A stretch of 64,000 nt of DNA, from positions 1 through 64,000 of the forward strand of contig JBBQPZ010000012.1 in the NCBI GenBank assembly GCA_038216655.1. Direction: 5' to 3'. Shown piece by piece: positions 53,900 through 61,810 of the stretch. The position numbers and the translations under genes are program-made. This DNA is from JAFDWR01 sp038216655. Lineage in GTDB: Bacteria > Armatimonadota > Fimbriimonadia > Fimbriimonadales > Fimbriimonadaceae. Under the pieces are notes generated by a model, which was not told where the DNA came from, did not search any database, and worked only from the letters and a program-made list of their open reading frames with translations. The number at the start of each line of letters is the position of its first letter. Position 1 is the first letter of the stretch.

Positions 53900-54664
53900 G
53901 AATTGTGGCGATGGGCGGAGGTGACCTCGGGGCGGGCGAGACCTTGGCAATGGACCGGGAGCTAATTGCGCTCGCCGGGAAGCCCAACCCGCGAGCGCTA
54001 TTTATCCCCACCGCGAGCGAGGACGCCGAGGATTACGTCGAGCAGTTTCAAAATATCTATGGAGGCGAAGGCTGCTCGGTCGAAGTGATCCTCTTCTGGT
54101 CCCAAGACGATGGCCAAAGCGCTCGTGAGAAGCTGGAGCGCTCCGACCTCGTATACGTCGGGGGCGGCAACACCAAGCGGATGATCGCCAAGTGGCGGAG
54201 CGAGGGGTTCGACGAGGCCCTTACCAAGTTCATCGGCGAAGACCGTCCGGTAGGCGGCCTAAGCGCGGGAGCGATCTGCTGGTTCCGGATCGCGAACAGC
54301 GATTGGCCCCTCTACGAAGAAATCCCGGGCGTCAACACGGCGTCCCTTGGACTGCCTTGGCTATGTCGACCTCGCGGTCTGCCCCCACACCCGCGACGAG
54401 GGATTCCGGATGTCTGAATTTGGCAACATGATGAGGGAAGTCGAGGGGGTCGGCATTGGCCTCGACGACTGCTGCGCCATCCAGATAGCCGATGACACCT
54501 ACCGGATCATCGCCTCACAGGAACGCTCCGTGGCCCATCGATTGTTTATGGATCAGGATAAGCTCCGGCACGAAATCTTGGAACCACATCGAGACTTCCG
54601 TTCTTTAGCTCAATTGAGAGACGTCACCAAGCCTCTCGGCATTCCCGCCCCCTCCCCGCTATAA
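53896..54664 (+). pseudogene. Frameshifted S51 (dipeptidase E-like) peptidase
   Basis: The first frame (53896-54417) gives LVYVGGGNTKRM and the nucleophile Ser in GLSAGAICW, then loses family sense after IPGVNTAS. The second frame (from about 54347 to 54664) continues the family with LDCLGYVDLAVCPH, where the catalytic His is found, and IGLDDCCAIQI to the end. One extra base near TCCCTTGG at about 54342-54349 explains the shift. Without it, a normal 255-residue alpha-aspartyl dipeptidase-like Ser hydrolase would be made. Options are a real mutation, a sequencing error or +1 programmed frameshifting. Confidence 0.8.
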
Positions 54665-54670
54665 ACCGCC

Positions 54671-55165
54671 ATGAACTTCCGACCCCTGCGTACTCTTGGC
54701 TTGCTCTTGACCGGCATCCTGATCGTTTCCTGCTCAGGCCCCGGCGGCGTAATCAAGGCGGCACCCGCGTTCCGCGTCGAGGCGTACGGCAACAAGGGAC
54801 AGTTCATCGACCTTGCCGCGATGAAGGGGAAGGTGGTCATGCTCGACTTTTGGGCAACCTGGTGCGGCCCCTGCCGGGAGTCGATGCCGCACGTCAAAGC
54901 GATCTACGAGGAACTTAAGTCAAAGGGATTTGAAGTGATGGGAGTGACCGCCGAAGAACGTGCTTCCGTAAACAAGTTCTTCACCGACCACTCGGTGCCG
55001 TATCCGATCTTCCTGGACGGCGATCACTCCGTGAACGAGGCTTACGACATCAACGAGATTCCCACCGCCGTGGTGATCGACCGGCAGGGCAATGTCGTTT
55101 TCTCCGGCCATCCCGAGGACGCGGAGCTTCGTCCCGCAATCGAAAGGGCCCTGGCGCAAAGCTAG
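54671..55165 (+). CDS. TlpA/ResA-like thioredoxin lipoprotein
   Basis: The product has 164 residues. A lipobox (IVSC, Cys about 21) anchors it facing the periplasm. The thioredoxin fold carries WCGPC at residues about 64-68 and the cis-Pro in EIPTAVVID. It would reduce or shuffle disulfides outside the cytoplasm, for example in cytochrome c maturation. The ATG at 54671 follows the frameshifted peptidase by six bases. The next gene starts directly after its stop. Confidence 0.9.
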   Translation: MNFRPLRTLGLLLTGILIVSCSGPGGVIKAAPAFRVEAYGNKGQFIDLAAMKGKVVMLDFWATWCGPCRESMPHVKAIYEELKSKGFEVMGVTAEERASVNKFFTDHSVPYPIFLDGDHSVNEAYDINEIPTAVVIDRQGNVVFSGHPEDAELRPAIERALAQS

Positions 55166-55612
55166 ATGTTGTGGCGCGAACCTTACACCCCGAGGTTGCT
55201 GTCGGACATTGCTGTTCCGCCTCTCTCTATGATGCCCCTGTATCCAGGAGCCGACTCGCCGGGGCCGAAATATGCTCTCATCGCCGGGTTCTCGCTCTGG
55301 GCAATCGGCGAGATGGGGATTTGGCATCGCCTCTTTCTAGATGGGGGATTTCAAAGCGCTACCGCCTTTATTGACCAGGACTGGTCACCGAAGGCAATTC
55401 AGGAGCTAGGCGATAGCGTTCCGTCGAGTAGTCATCGAAACAACTACGTGATTTCCGATCCCGACGCCTTGTGGCGTCAGTTGATCGAACCCGACAAGCC
55501 CGAGCGCTCGTTCGCCGCGATCATTCGCGACGAGGTCGCCGAAAGGGTCGTCGTCGGACCTCCCACCGAGGACGTTTGGGAAGAGTTCGCCCGCCGATTG
55601 TCGCAGCTCTAA
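55166..55612 (+). CDS. Hypothetical protein
   Basis: The product has 148 residues, start ATG directly after the previous stop (TAGATG). One possible hydrophobic stretch (residues 36-52, KYALIAGFSLWAIGEMGI) is weak, and the rest is soluble. No family is recognised. Its C-terminal segment (ERSFAAIIRDEVAERVVVGPP) looks like an ordinary folded protein, so I treat it as real, but the evidence is only the clean coupling to the upstream gene. Confidence 0.5.
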   Translation: MLWREPYTPRLLSDIAVPPLSMMPLYPGADSPGPKYALIAGFSLWAIGEMGIWHRLFLDGGFQSATAFIDQDWSPKAIQELGDSVPSSSHRNNYVISDPDALWRQLIEPDKPERSFAAIIRDEVAERVVVGPPTEDVWEEFARRLSQL

Positions 55613-55798
55613 CCCGGTTTTTTCACACTTGGATGCCTCGGGACGCTCCCGCCTGGACTTCTTTCTCGCCCGAGGTCGGAGTCCCGAAGCGAAGACCACT
55701 CGATCACTTCTTCGGAATGAGCGTCCCGTAGCATCCGGTCTGGGCTGGGCAGGCTGCTTCCTGTCCGTCAGTGCGAGCCAAACTTGGGCATCGCCAAT
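55613..55798. other. Intergenic region with a long inverted repeat
   Basis: No gene is seen. GGATGCCTCGGGACGCTC (55631-55648) is matched by its complement with two mismatches at 55719-55736, around a 70-base spacer that has further small inverted pairs. A T-run (55618-55623) follows the upstream stop. Confidence 0.55.
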
Positions 55799-56665
55799 TC
55801 AAAGCGTGGTGACGAAGTCAGCGATGGCCAGCTCTATCATCCTCATCGGAGCGATTCCCGCGGTTTCAAGCTTGCAGCAGCCCAAAACGCTGTAAGCGGG
55901 CCGCTTGGCAGGTGTGGGCCAGTCCGATGTCCTGATCGCCTCGGTCTTGACCAGGGTCGGGTCGCCGTGTAGCCGCCGATCGGCTTCGATAACCGACTGG
56001 GCGAGCGAGTGCCAACTCATCGCGTCCGGCCCGGCCGCGTGATAGATGCCGGGGGCGAGGTTGGCTTCCAGGCAATCGACGATCACCCGAGCCAAGTCGG
56101 GCGTGTAAGTTGGAGAGCCGACCTGGTCGGCCACCACGCGCAGGCACTTGCCTTCGCGGGCGGCCATCACCATCGTCCGAGGAAAGCTCTTGCCGTGAGG
56201 GCCGAAGAGCCAGGCGGTCCGCAAAACGATCGCCGCTTGGTTACCCGCCAATGCCTCCTCCTCGCCTTCCAGTTTGGTCCGGCCGTAAACCCCGAGCGGG
56301 TTCACCGGGTCAGTCTCCACGTACGGCTCGCCCTTGGTTCCGTCGAAGACGAAGTCGGTCGAGATATGGAGGAATTGAGTGCTCGATAAGGCGCACGCAC
56401 GAGCAAGATAGGCAGGTGCCAGGGAGTTCACTGCCGTCGCGACGTCCGACTCGGTCTCGGCCTGATCCACCGCGGTGTACGCGGCGCAGTTGACGCAGGC
56501 ATCGAATCGAAACGAAGGCTCAATCAGATGGGCGGAAACCGCCCCAGGATCAGTCGCGTCAAGTTCCGCGTGGCTCGGAGCCTCCACAGTGTGCTCACGC
56601 GCCAGGAGAGCGGCCACCACGTCGGACCCCAACATGCCAGAGCCGCCGGTGACAAGGACGTGCAT
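55799..56665 (-). CDS. rfbD: dTDP-4-dehydrorhamnose reductase
   Basis: The enzyme has 288 residues, the last step of dTDP-L-rhamnose synthesis. Motifs: VLVTGGSGMLGSDVV at the start, CAAYTAVDQAE, STDFVFDG and YGRTKLEGE with the catalytic Tyr/Lys. The ATG at 56665 lies one base after the uppS stop. The other three pathway genes are about 47 kb away at 7790-10261. Confidence 0.94.
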   Translation of the reverse strand: MHVLVTGGSGMLGSDVVAALLAREHTVEAPSHAELDATDPGAVSAHLIEPSFRFDACVNCAAYTAVDQAETESDVATAVNSLAPAYLARACALSSTQFLHISTDFVFDGTKGEPYVETDPVNPLGVYGRTKLEGEEEALAGNQAAIVLRTAWLFGPHGKSFPRTMVMAAREGKCLRVVADQVGSPTYTPDLARVIVDCLEANLAPGIYHAAGPDAMSWHSLAQSVIEADRRLHGDPTLVKTEAIRTSDWPTPAKRPAYSVLGCCKLETAGIAPMRMIELAIADFVTTL

Positions 56666-56666
56666 G

Positions 56667-57356
56667 TCAGTCCTGGTCGACGACCGCGCCGAACTTGCGA
56701 GTTCGTTTCTGGTAGGTGAGCACGGCATCGAGGAATTGCTCCTCGCTGAACTCCGGCCAGGGCACCGGGGTGACGAACAACTCGCAATAGGCACCCTGCC
56801 AAAGGAGAAAGTTGCTCCAACGCATCTCGCCAGCGGTGCGAATCATCAGGTCGGGCTCAGGCTGATCGGGGTTGTAGAGGTGCGCGCCAATGGATTCCTC
56901 TGAGACCTCTTGTCCCTTGGCGACGATCTTCTTGACCGCGTCCACAATCTCCGCGCGGCCGCCGTAGTTGACGGCGAGGGTGAAGGTGATGCCCGTGTTG
57001 TTCTTCGTGGTCTCGATGCCGTGCTCAAGCGCCCTCCGCAGACCCTCGGGAACCTCGTCCATCCGACCCGCGACGTTGACCCGAACGTTGTTCTGGTGCA
57101 TCGTCCGAAGTTCATCCTTGGCCGCCTGCTCAATCAGCTTCATCAGCCCAGAAACTTCTTCCTTAGGCCGCCGCCAGTTCTCCGCTGAGAAGGCGTAAAC
57201 CGTTAGGTACTTGATCCCTAACTCAGAGGCATTGAGAAGGGCCTTACGCAACGCCCGATAACCTTCGCGATGCCCCAGCAACCGAGCCAACCCCTTCCGC
57301 TTAGCCCACCGCCCATTGCCATCCATGATGATGGCGACGTGAGATGGCAACAGCAT
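56667..57356 (-). CDS. uppS: Isoprenyl (undecaprenyl) diphosphate synthase
   Basis: The protein has 229 residues from the ATG at 57356. It extends farnesyl diphosphate to undecaprenyl diphosphate, the lipid carrier for cell wall and polysaccharide. Motifs: HVAIIMDGNGRWAKRKG with the catalytic Asp, GHREGYRALR, YAFSAENWRRP, and DLMIRTAGEMRWSNFLLWQ. The frame stays open upstream through the octamer repeat, where it would encode a repeated Pro/Tyr/Ile stretch unlike the family. In many bacteria it directly follows frr, but here a cassette lies between. Confidence 0.92.
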   Translation of the reverse strand: MLLPSHVAIIMDGNGRWAKRKGLARLLGHREGYRALRKALLNASELGIKYLTVYAFSAENWRRPKEEVSGLMKLIEQAAKDELRTMHQNNVRVNVAGRMDEVPEGLRRALEHGIETTKNNTGITFTLAVNYGGRAEIVDAVKKIVAKGQEVSEESIGAHLYNPDQPEPDLMIRTAGEMRWSNFLLWQGAYCELFVTPVPWPEFSEEQFLDAVLTYQKRTRKFGAVVDQD

Positions 57357-57396
57357 TAGGTCAATGCCTAGATTGATTGCATTAGTCTGAATGGTC

Positions 57397-57428
57397 GGTA
57401 TTGGGGTATTGGGGTATTGGGGTATTGG
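57397..57428. repeat. Left octamer arm, GGTATTGG x4
   Basis: Four perfect tandem copies of GGTATTGG, followed by AGGAG. It is inverted relative to the arm at 57882-57913. Confidence 0.95.
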
Positions 57429-57438
57429 AGGAGACATC

Positions 57439-57840
57439 TTATATTGCCTCCGAGAACACGTCGACCGGATAGGCGGAAAGTGTCTCCTTAACTTCAAACG
57501 CGCCGCGATCATTTCGATAGCGAATCAAGTTATTGAGCAATGCGGTCGCTTTCCTGAGACTCGCGAGAGCTGCCTCGCCTTCTACCTCGCTTATGAGTAA
57601 TCTAGATACAGATTTGCCAATCCAAAAACGGGTCTCTCGCGCGCTTGCACGGGCAATGAACAAGAACCGAAGACCCTCGGCAACGCCGTACCTACCATCA
57701 CCCTCAACCAGGTTTGCGCAGATGCTGTCCGCTAGCCTAATCAGTTGATCACCCATTGATTTCTGCGCGATAAGCGGCCAACTCGATACTTGCCCCCAGC
57801 ACCAATTGGAGACCCCATCGAACAAGAGGAAAAGCTCCAT
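57439..57840 (-). CDS. Four-helix-bundle protein (S23/IVP/Avd-like)
   Basis: The product has 133 residues from the ATG at 57840; a TTG at 57885 lies inside the repeat arm. The family signature is clear: LADSICANLVEGDGRYGVAE then FLFIARASARETRFW. Relatives are encoded in 23S rRNA intervening sequences or as accessory proteins in diversity-generating retroelements; free-standing copies have no known function. It is the only gene between the octamer arms and fills the cassette. Confidence 0.88.
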   Translation of the reverse strand: MELFLLFDGVSNWCWGQVSSWPLIAQKSMGDQLIRLADSICANLVEGDGRYGVAEGLRFLFIARASARETRFWIGKSVSRLLISEVEGEAALASLRKATALLNNLIRYRNDRGAFEVKETLSAYPVDVFSEAI

Positions 57841-57881
57841 CTGCTCGATCGGAAGATGCTTACCCGCAGAAGTCGCTTTCT

Positions 57882-57913
57882 CCAATACCTCAATACCTCA
57901 ATACCCAAATACC
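57882..57913. repeat. Right octamer arm, CCAATACC-type x4
   Basis: CCAATACC, TCAATACC, TCAATACC and CAAATACC in tandem. It is the inverted counterpart of the left arm with three small differences in the first bases of each unit. Confidence 0.95.
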
Positions 57914-57923
57914 GTGTTGTCGA

Positions 57924-58484
57924 TTAAACCAGCATCAACTCCGCTTCCTTCTTCTTGCCTAACTCGTCCGCCTGATGCACGTAGGTATCCGTCAACTTCT
58001 GGACCTTAGCTTCCTGGCCCTTCAGATCGTCCTCGCTGATCTCCTTGTTTTTCTGCATCGCCTTAAGATGCTCGTTAGCATCCCTTCGCACATTGCGGAT
58101 CGCGATGCGGCCCTCTTCCGTGCGGGTATGGCACTGCTTGACCATCTCCTTACGGCGATCTTCGGTCATCTGGGGGAAGTTGAGACGGATGCCGCTGCCG
58201 TCGTTCGATGGGTTGATGCCGAGGTCGCTCTTCATAATCGCGCGCTCGATCACCGCGACCATGCTCTTCTCATACGGCTGAATCAGCAGTTGTCGAGGCT
58301 CCGGCGTGCTGATATTCGCGATCTGGCTGATCGGCGTCTCCGTGCCGTAATACTCGACGTGTACGCGATCGAGCACATTCGGCGAGGCCCGCCCCGTGCG
58401 ATAGCTCGCGAAGTCGTGCGTCATGGCATCGACCGCCGATTTCATGCGGTGCTCACAATCCTTGAGAATTTGATCTACGGACAT
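57924..58484 (-). CDS. frr: Ribosome recycling factor
   Basis: The protein has 186 residues, the full family length. With EF-G it splits the ribosome after termination. Motifs: FASYRTGRASPNVLDRVHVEYYG, LIQPYEKSMVAVIERAI, GSGIRLNFPQMTEDRR and the C-terminal EELK-like helix. The start at 58484 touches the pyrH stop (TAAATG). The octamer arm begins 11 bases after its stop. Confidence 0.96.
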   Translation of the reverse strand: MSVDQILKDCEHRMKSAVDAMTHDFASYRTGRASPNVLDRVHVEYYGTETPISQIANISTPEPRQLLIQPYEKSMVAVIERAIMKSDLGINPSNDGSGIRLNFPQMTEDRRKEMVKQCHTRTEEGRIAIRNVRRDANEHLKAMQKNKEISEDDLKGQEAKVQKLTDTYVHQADELGKKKEAELMLV

Positions 58485-59210
58485 TTACTCCCCTCCTACG
58501 AGAGTCCCGACCGCTTCGCCTTGGGCGGCGCGGACGAGAGATCCAGGTTCGTTGAAGTCTAACACGATGATGGGAAGCCGATGCTCCCGGCACATGGTAA
58601 AGGCCGTTTGGTCCATCACCGCCAGGCGCTTGTCGATGGCTTCGGTATAGCTCACTTGCTCATAGCGAACCGCGTCGTCAAACTTGCGCGGGTCCTTGTC
58701 GTACACCCCGTCCACCTTGGTCGCCTTGATGAGGGCATCGGCCTCGATCTCAAGGCCGCGCAAGACGGCGGCGGTGTCGGTGGTGAAGTACGGGTTGCCC
58801 GTGCCGGCGGCGAAAACTACGACCCGCCCCTTTTCCAAGTGACGAATTGCGCGGCGGCGAATAAAGCTCTCGGCAACCTGAGCCACCTGAACCGCGCTCT
58901 GTACGCGAGTCGGGACTCCCTTGTTCTCAAGGGCGCTCTGAATCGCCAGCGAGTTCATCAGCGTGCCGAGCATCCCCATCTGGTCTGCGACCGTGCGCTC
59001 AATCCCGCCCTCGGCGGAGAAAGTCTCGCCCCGAACGAAGTTGCCACCGCCCACGACGATCGCGACTTCGGAGCCCTTTGCGTGTACCTGGGCGATCTCG
59101 TTGGCGATGTAGCTGAGCACCGTCGGATCGAGCCCGAACTTGTATTCACCCGCCAACGCCTCACCGCTGAGTTTGAGCAAGACGCGTTTAAAGGGTTGGC
59201 GACTGGACAT
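58485..59210 (-). CDS. pyrH: Uridylate kinase
   Basis: The enzyme has 241 residues from the ATG at 59210, the usual length. It makes UDP from UMP. Motifs: LLKLSGEALAG, VVGGGNFVRGE, ADQMGMLGTLMNSLA, GTGNPYFTTDTAA and KVDGVYDKDPRK. The frame is open further upstream through the GH32 region on the other strand, but that is a shadow. frr follows without a gap. Confidence 0.96.
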   Translation of the reverse strand: MSSRQPFKRVLLKLSGEALAGEYKFGLDPTVLSYIANEIAQVHAKGSEVAIVVGGGNFVRGETFSAEGGIERTVADQMGMLGTLMNSLAIQSALENKGVPTRVQSAVQVAQVAESFIRRRAIRHLEKGRVVVFAAGTGNPYFTTDTAAVLRGLEIEADALIKATKVDGVYDKDPRKFDDAVRYEQVSYTEAIDKRLAVMDQTAFTMCREHRLPIIVLDFNEPGSLVRAAQGEAVGTLVGGE

Positions 59211-59285
59211 GGGCCTCGTGAGTGTACTTTCTCCAACGTCGAACCTGCTTCGCGATATCCCACCCGAGCCATGTAAGATCAGCAG

Positions 59286-60752
59286 GTGAACCTGCTGTTT
59301 GGCCTCTTGGCGCTGGCCTCCCCCCTCTGGAATGCTCCGATGACCGACAATTCCGAACGAGACACCCTGATTGCCAAGGCGATGGCCGCAGCGTCTGCGG
59401 CGATCCCGGAGGCGAGCAACGACCCGGAGCGACCGACGTTCCACTTCCACACTCCCGCACAGTGGATGAACGACCCGAACGGCCCGATCTTCGACCACGG
59501 CTGGTTCCACATGTACTACCAGTTCAACCCCTACGGCGACCATTGGGGACACATGCACTGGGGCCATGCTCGCAGCCGAGATCTCGTGAATTGGGAGCAC
59601 CTGCCCGTCGCGATCTGGCCGACCCTCAGCGCGAACGAGGATCACATCTACTCGGGCTCGAGCTTCCGAGACGGGAATGGCCAACCAGTCATCGTCTACA
59701 CCAGCATCAGCAGCAAGCGTGACCCCGAGCAATGGCTCGCCAGGCCCGAGAGCCCCGATCTGATCCACTGGACCAAGTCGACCAAGAATCCAATCCTCTC
59801 CCAGGCCAACCACGGCGGCAAGCCGATCGGCGAATGGCGCGACCCGTTCCTGTTCTCGAACGACGGCCAGACCTACCTCGTCACCGGCGGCACTCAAGAC
59901 GGAAAGGGGATCGTCGCGCTCTATCGAGCCAACGACGGCTCGCTGGAGTCATGGGACTACCTCGGCCCGATGTTCATCCACCCCGACGCCAACGACGTCG
60001 AATGCCCTAATATCGTCAAGATTGGTAGCTCCTGGGTTCTGCTTGCCTCGGTGCATGGAGTGGTCGAAGCGTTCGTGGGCGATCTCGATCTTAGTAAGGC
60101 ACACTTCAACTGGCGCAAGCGGAGCATCCTGGCTGACGGCTCCTACGCCAGCCAACTTCTGACGGAGAAGGGAAGGCACTTCCACTTCGCCTGGATCTCG
60201 TTCGACAGCCACAAGGGCTGGAACGGCTGTCTCGCCCTTCCAAGCGAACTCTCTCTGGACGGGGACGACAACTTGATCCGCCAACCGATTCCTGAGTTGG
60301 CGAAGCTCAGAGGCCCCGCGATCCAGATTCCCACCCAAGCAATGGGCGCAGCGGAGATCAAGGTCGATCAGCCGCTATCACGTCGCCTGGAACTAGAAGC
60401 AACGATTGATCCAGCTACTTCTAGCCGCGTAACCCTGCGTCTCCTCAAGGACGCCGACCGGAATTTCGAGCTCGTGTTCGACAACCGCACCCACACCTTG
60501 ATCGCCCCCGGTCGTTCACCCGTGCCGGTGCCGCTTGGGAAGGACGGACTGCTGAGGCTCCACGTCTACCTCGACGGCGGCATCGTCGACACCTACACAC
60601 AAGGCGGGCGGATCAGCCTCTGTAGCAACTTCTCGATGCCGAACGCGAAGGTGAATGTGTCCCTATCGAAAGAGGGCGGAGCGGCGGAACTGAAGTCAGT
60701 GACGGTCTGGCCAATGAAGGACGCGACCTTCGATCTGTCGAAGTTCAAGTAA
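59286..60752 (+). CDS. Glycoside hydrolase family 32 (secreted beta-fructosidase)
   Basis: The product has 488 residues with a signal-peptide-like start (GTG at 59286). It is a GH32 enzyme, such as levanase or invertase. The catalytic trio is visible: D63 in WMNDPNG (nucleophile), D186 in EWRDP (transition-state stabiliser) and E239 in VECPN (acid/base). The five-bladed propeller is followed by a C-terminal beta-sandwich (about 350-488). It lies alone, without a sugar transporter. Confidence 0.92.
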   Translation: MNLLFGLLALASPLWNAPMTDNSERDTLIAKAMAAASAAIPEASNDPERPTFHFHTPAQWMNDPNGPIFDHGWFHMYYQFNPYGDHWGHMHWGHARSRDLVNWEHLPVAIWPTLSANEDHIYSGSSFRDGNGQPVIVYTSISSKRDPEQWLARPESPDLIHWTKSTKNPILSQANHGGKPIGEWRDPFLFSNDGQTYLVTGGTQDGKGIVALYRANDGSLESWDYLGPMFIHPDANDVECPNIVKIGSSWVLLASVHGVVEAFVGDLDLSKAHFNWRKRSILADGSYASQLLTEKGRHFHFAWISFDSHKGWNGCLALPSELSLDGDDNLIRQPIPELAKLRGPAIQIPTQAMGAAEIKVDQPLSRRLELEATIDPATSSRVTLRLLKDADRNFELVFDNRTHTLIAPGRSPVPVPLGKDGLLRLHVYLDGGIVDTYTQGGRISLCSNFSMPNAKVNVSLSKEGGAAELKSVTVWPMKDATFDLSKFK

Positions 60753-60816
60753 GACGACTGTCCTAAATCGCCAAGTTGAAGGAACGAACTCGCATTTACC
60801 TGGTCGTAATAGCTAA

Positions 60817-61311
60817 ATGCGAGCGATTCTCTTCGGATTGGGTGTGGCAATTGCCCTGATGTTTCCGGTGGCACTCCGATTTGTTTGCTTTCTCTACAGC
60901 CCGCCACCGAAATATGAGGACTATCAGCTAGGCATTAACCGCAGTTCGGTCGACACCGAGGTCGGAACCCCAGCTCAGCGCAAAGAAGCCGAAAAGAAGC
61001 AACAGGCGAACATGGAGCGCCTCCAGGCAGCTCAGAATAAGAACTCCCGAGAGGTCTTTTATGGCATGTATCCGATAGGGCTGCTGGCGCTCGTAATCGG
61101 GGCGTTTTCTCGCCGGAGAGCGCTGGGTGCGGGTCTCATTTTTGGCGCGATATTCGCGCTAATCGATGGCTGCTACGAGGCGTGGGAAGTCCTGCCGGGC
61201 TGGTTAAGCGTGGGTTCAAAGGTTCTTGCATTGGCGATTGTCATCGTCACAGCCGCGATCGTTGAGGGACGGATGCGATCAGCCGCCGATCAAATCCCTG
61301 GATCAACCTAA
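60817..61311 (+). CDS. Membrane protein of unknown function
   Basis: The product has 164 residues. Hydrophobic helices are at about 5-25 and, after a Glu/Lys/Gln-rich charged loop (about 48-72), at 80-100, 103-120 and 124-148. The family is not recognised. The ATG at 60817 is used. It stands between the GH32 gene and the BlaI-like regulator. Confidence 0.6.
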   Translation: MRAILFGLGVAIALMFPVALRFVCFLYSPPPKYEDYQLGINRSSVDTEVGTPAQRKEAEKKQQANMERLQAAQNKNSREVFYGMYPIGLLALVIGAFSRRRALGAGLIFGAIFALIDGCYEAWEVLPGWLSVGSKVLALAIVIVTAAIVEGRMRSAADQIPGST

Positions 61312-61405
61312 GGGCGTAGCGCAGGGTAGCCTAATCCTTGAGCCGCGCAAAAAATGGGGAAATGCCAAAAAAACGGCACTAGCCCTTGGCAACTTAGAAA
61401 ATCTG

Positions 61406-61421
61406 TGCCAATATTTTGGCA
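61406..61421. promoter_or_regulatory. Palindromic operator candidate at the blaI-like start codon
   Basis: TGCCAATATTTTGGCA is a perfect 6-4-6 inverted repeat that ends on the A of the start codon of the BlaI-like gene. It is positioned to block transcription or translation, suggesting autoregulation. Confidence 0.55.
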
Positions 61422-61810
61422 TGTCGAAGAAATCGGGCGAAGAACTGAGTCGGCGCGAGCGCCAAATTATGGACGCGCTCTACCGCCTCGGCACCGCCTC
61501 CGCAGCGGAGATACGCGATGCGATCCCGAATCCCCCGACGCAGACCGCGGTTCGCACCCTTCTCACCATCCTTCAAGAGAAGGGTCACGTCCGGTTCGAT
61601 CGCGACGGGGCGAAATACATCTACGAGCCGACCGTCCCGAAGGAAGAGATGGCCAAGAACGTGATGGATGGCGTCGTTCGCAACTTCTTCGGTGGCTCCA
61701 TCGAGCGCGTGGTCGCCACCCTTGTGGACTCGAAAGAAACCGAATTGACCGATGATGACCTCGCTCGTCTACAGGCGATCATCGAAGAGGCCCGGAGGCA
61801 GGGAAGATGA
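61421..61810 (+). CDS. BlaI/MecI/CopY family transcriptional repressor
   Basis: The protein has 129 residues, a winged-helix repressor. The motif SRRERQIMDALYRLGTASAAEI is at the start of the helix-turn-helix, and TAVRTLLTILQEKGHV is the recognition part. It pairs with the metalloprotease downstream (overlap ATGA), as in blaI-blaR1. A BlaR1-type protease would cleave the repressor to switch the regulon on; the target genes are not visible. The palindrome at 61406-61421 is a likely operator. Confidence 0.92.
   Translation: MSKKSGEELSRRERQIMDALYRLGTASAAEIRDAIPNPPTQTAVRTLLTILQEKGHVRFDRDGAKYIYEPTVPKEEMAKNVMDGVVRNFFGGSIERVVATLVDSKETELTDDDLARLQAIIEEARRQGR

Larger units (their letters stand above)
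57397..57913. mobile_element. Octamer-armed cassette carrying a four-helix-bundle gene
   Basis: Two 32-base arms, each four tandem octamers, face each other: GGTATTGG x4 at 57397-57428 and CCAATACC-type x4 at 57882-57913. They enclose one gene (57439-57840), which begins 42 bases inside the right arm and ends 10 bases from the left arm. The unit sits between frr and uppS, which are usually adjacent. No transposase is present. I infer a mobile or formerly mobile unit. Confidence 0.6.

Noticed and set aside
57357..57512. Longer uppS start through the octamer arm
   Set aside because: The extension would be encoded by the repeat and does not resemble the UppS N-terminus; ATG at 57356 gives normal length.
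59211..59897. Upstream extension of the pyrH frame
   Set aside because: It overlaps the GH32 gene on the opposite strand and adds 229 residues with no family match.
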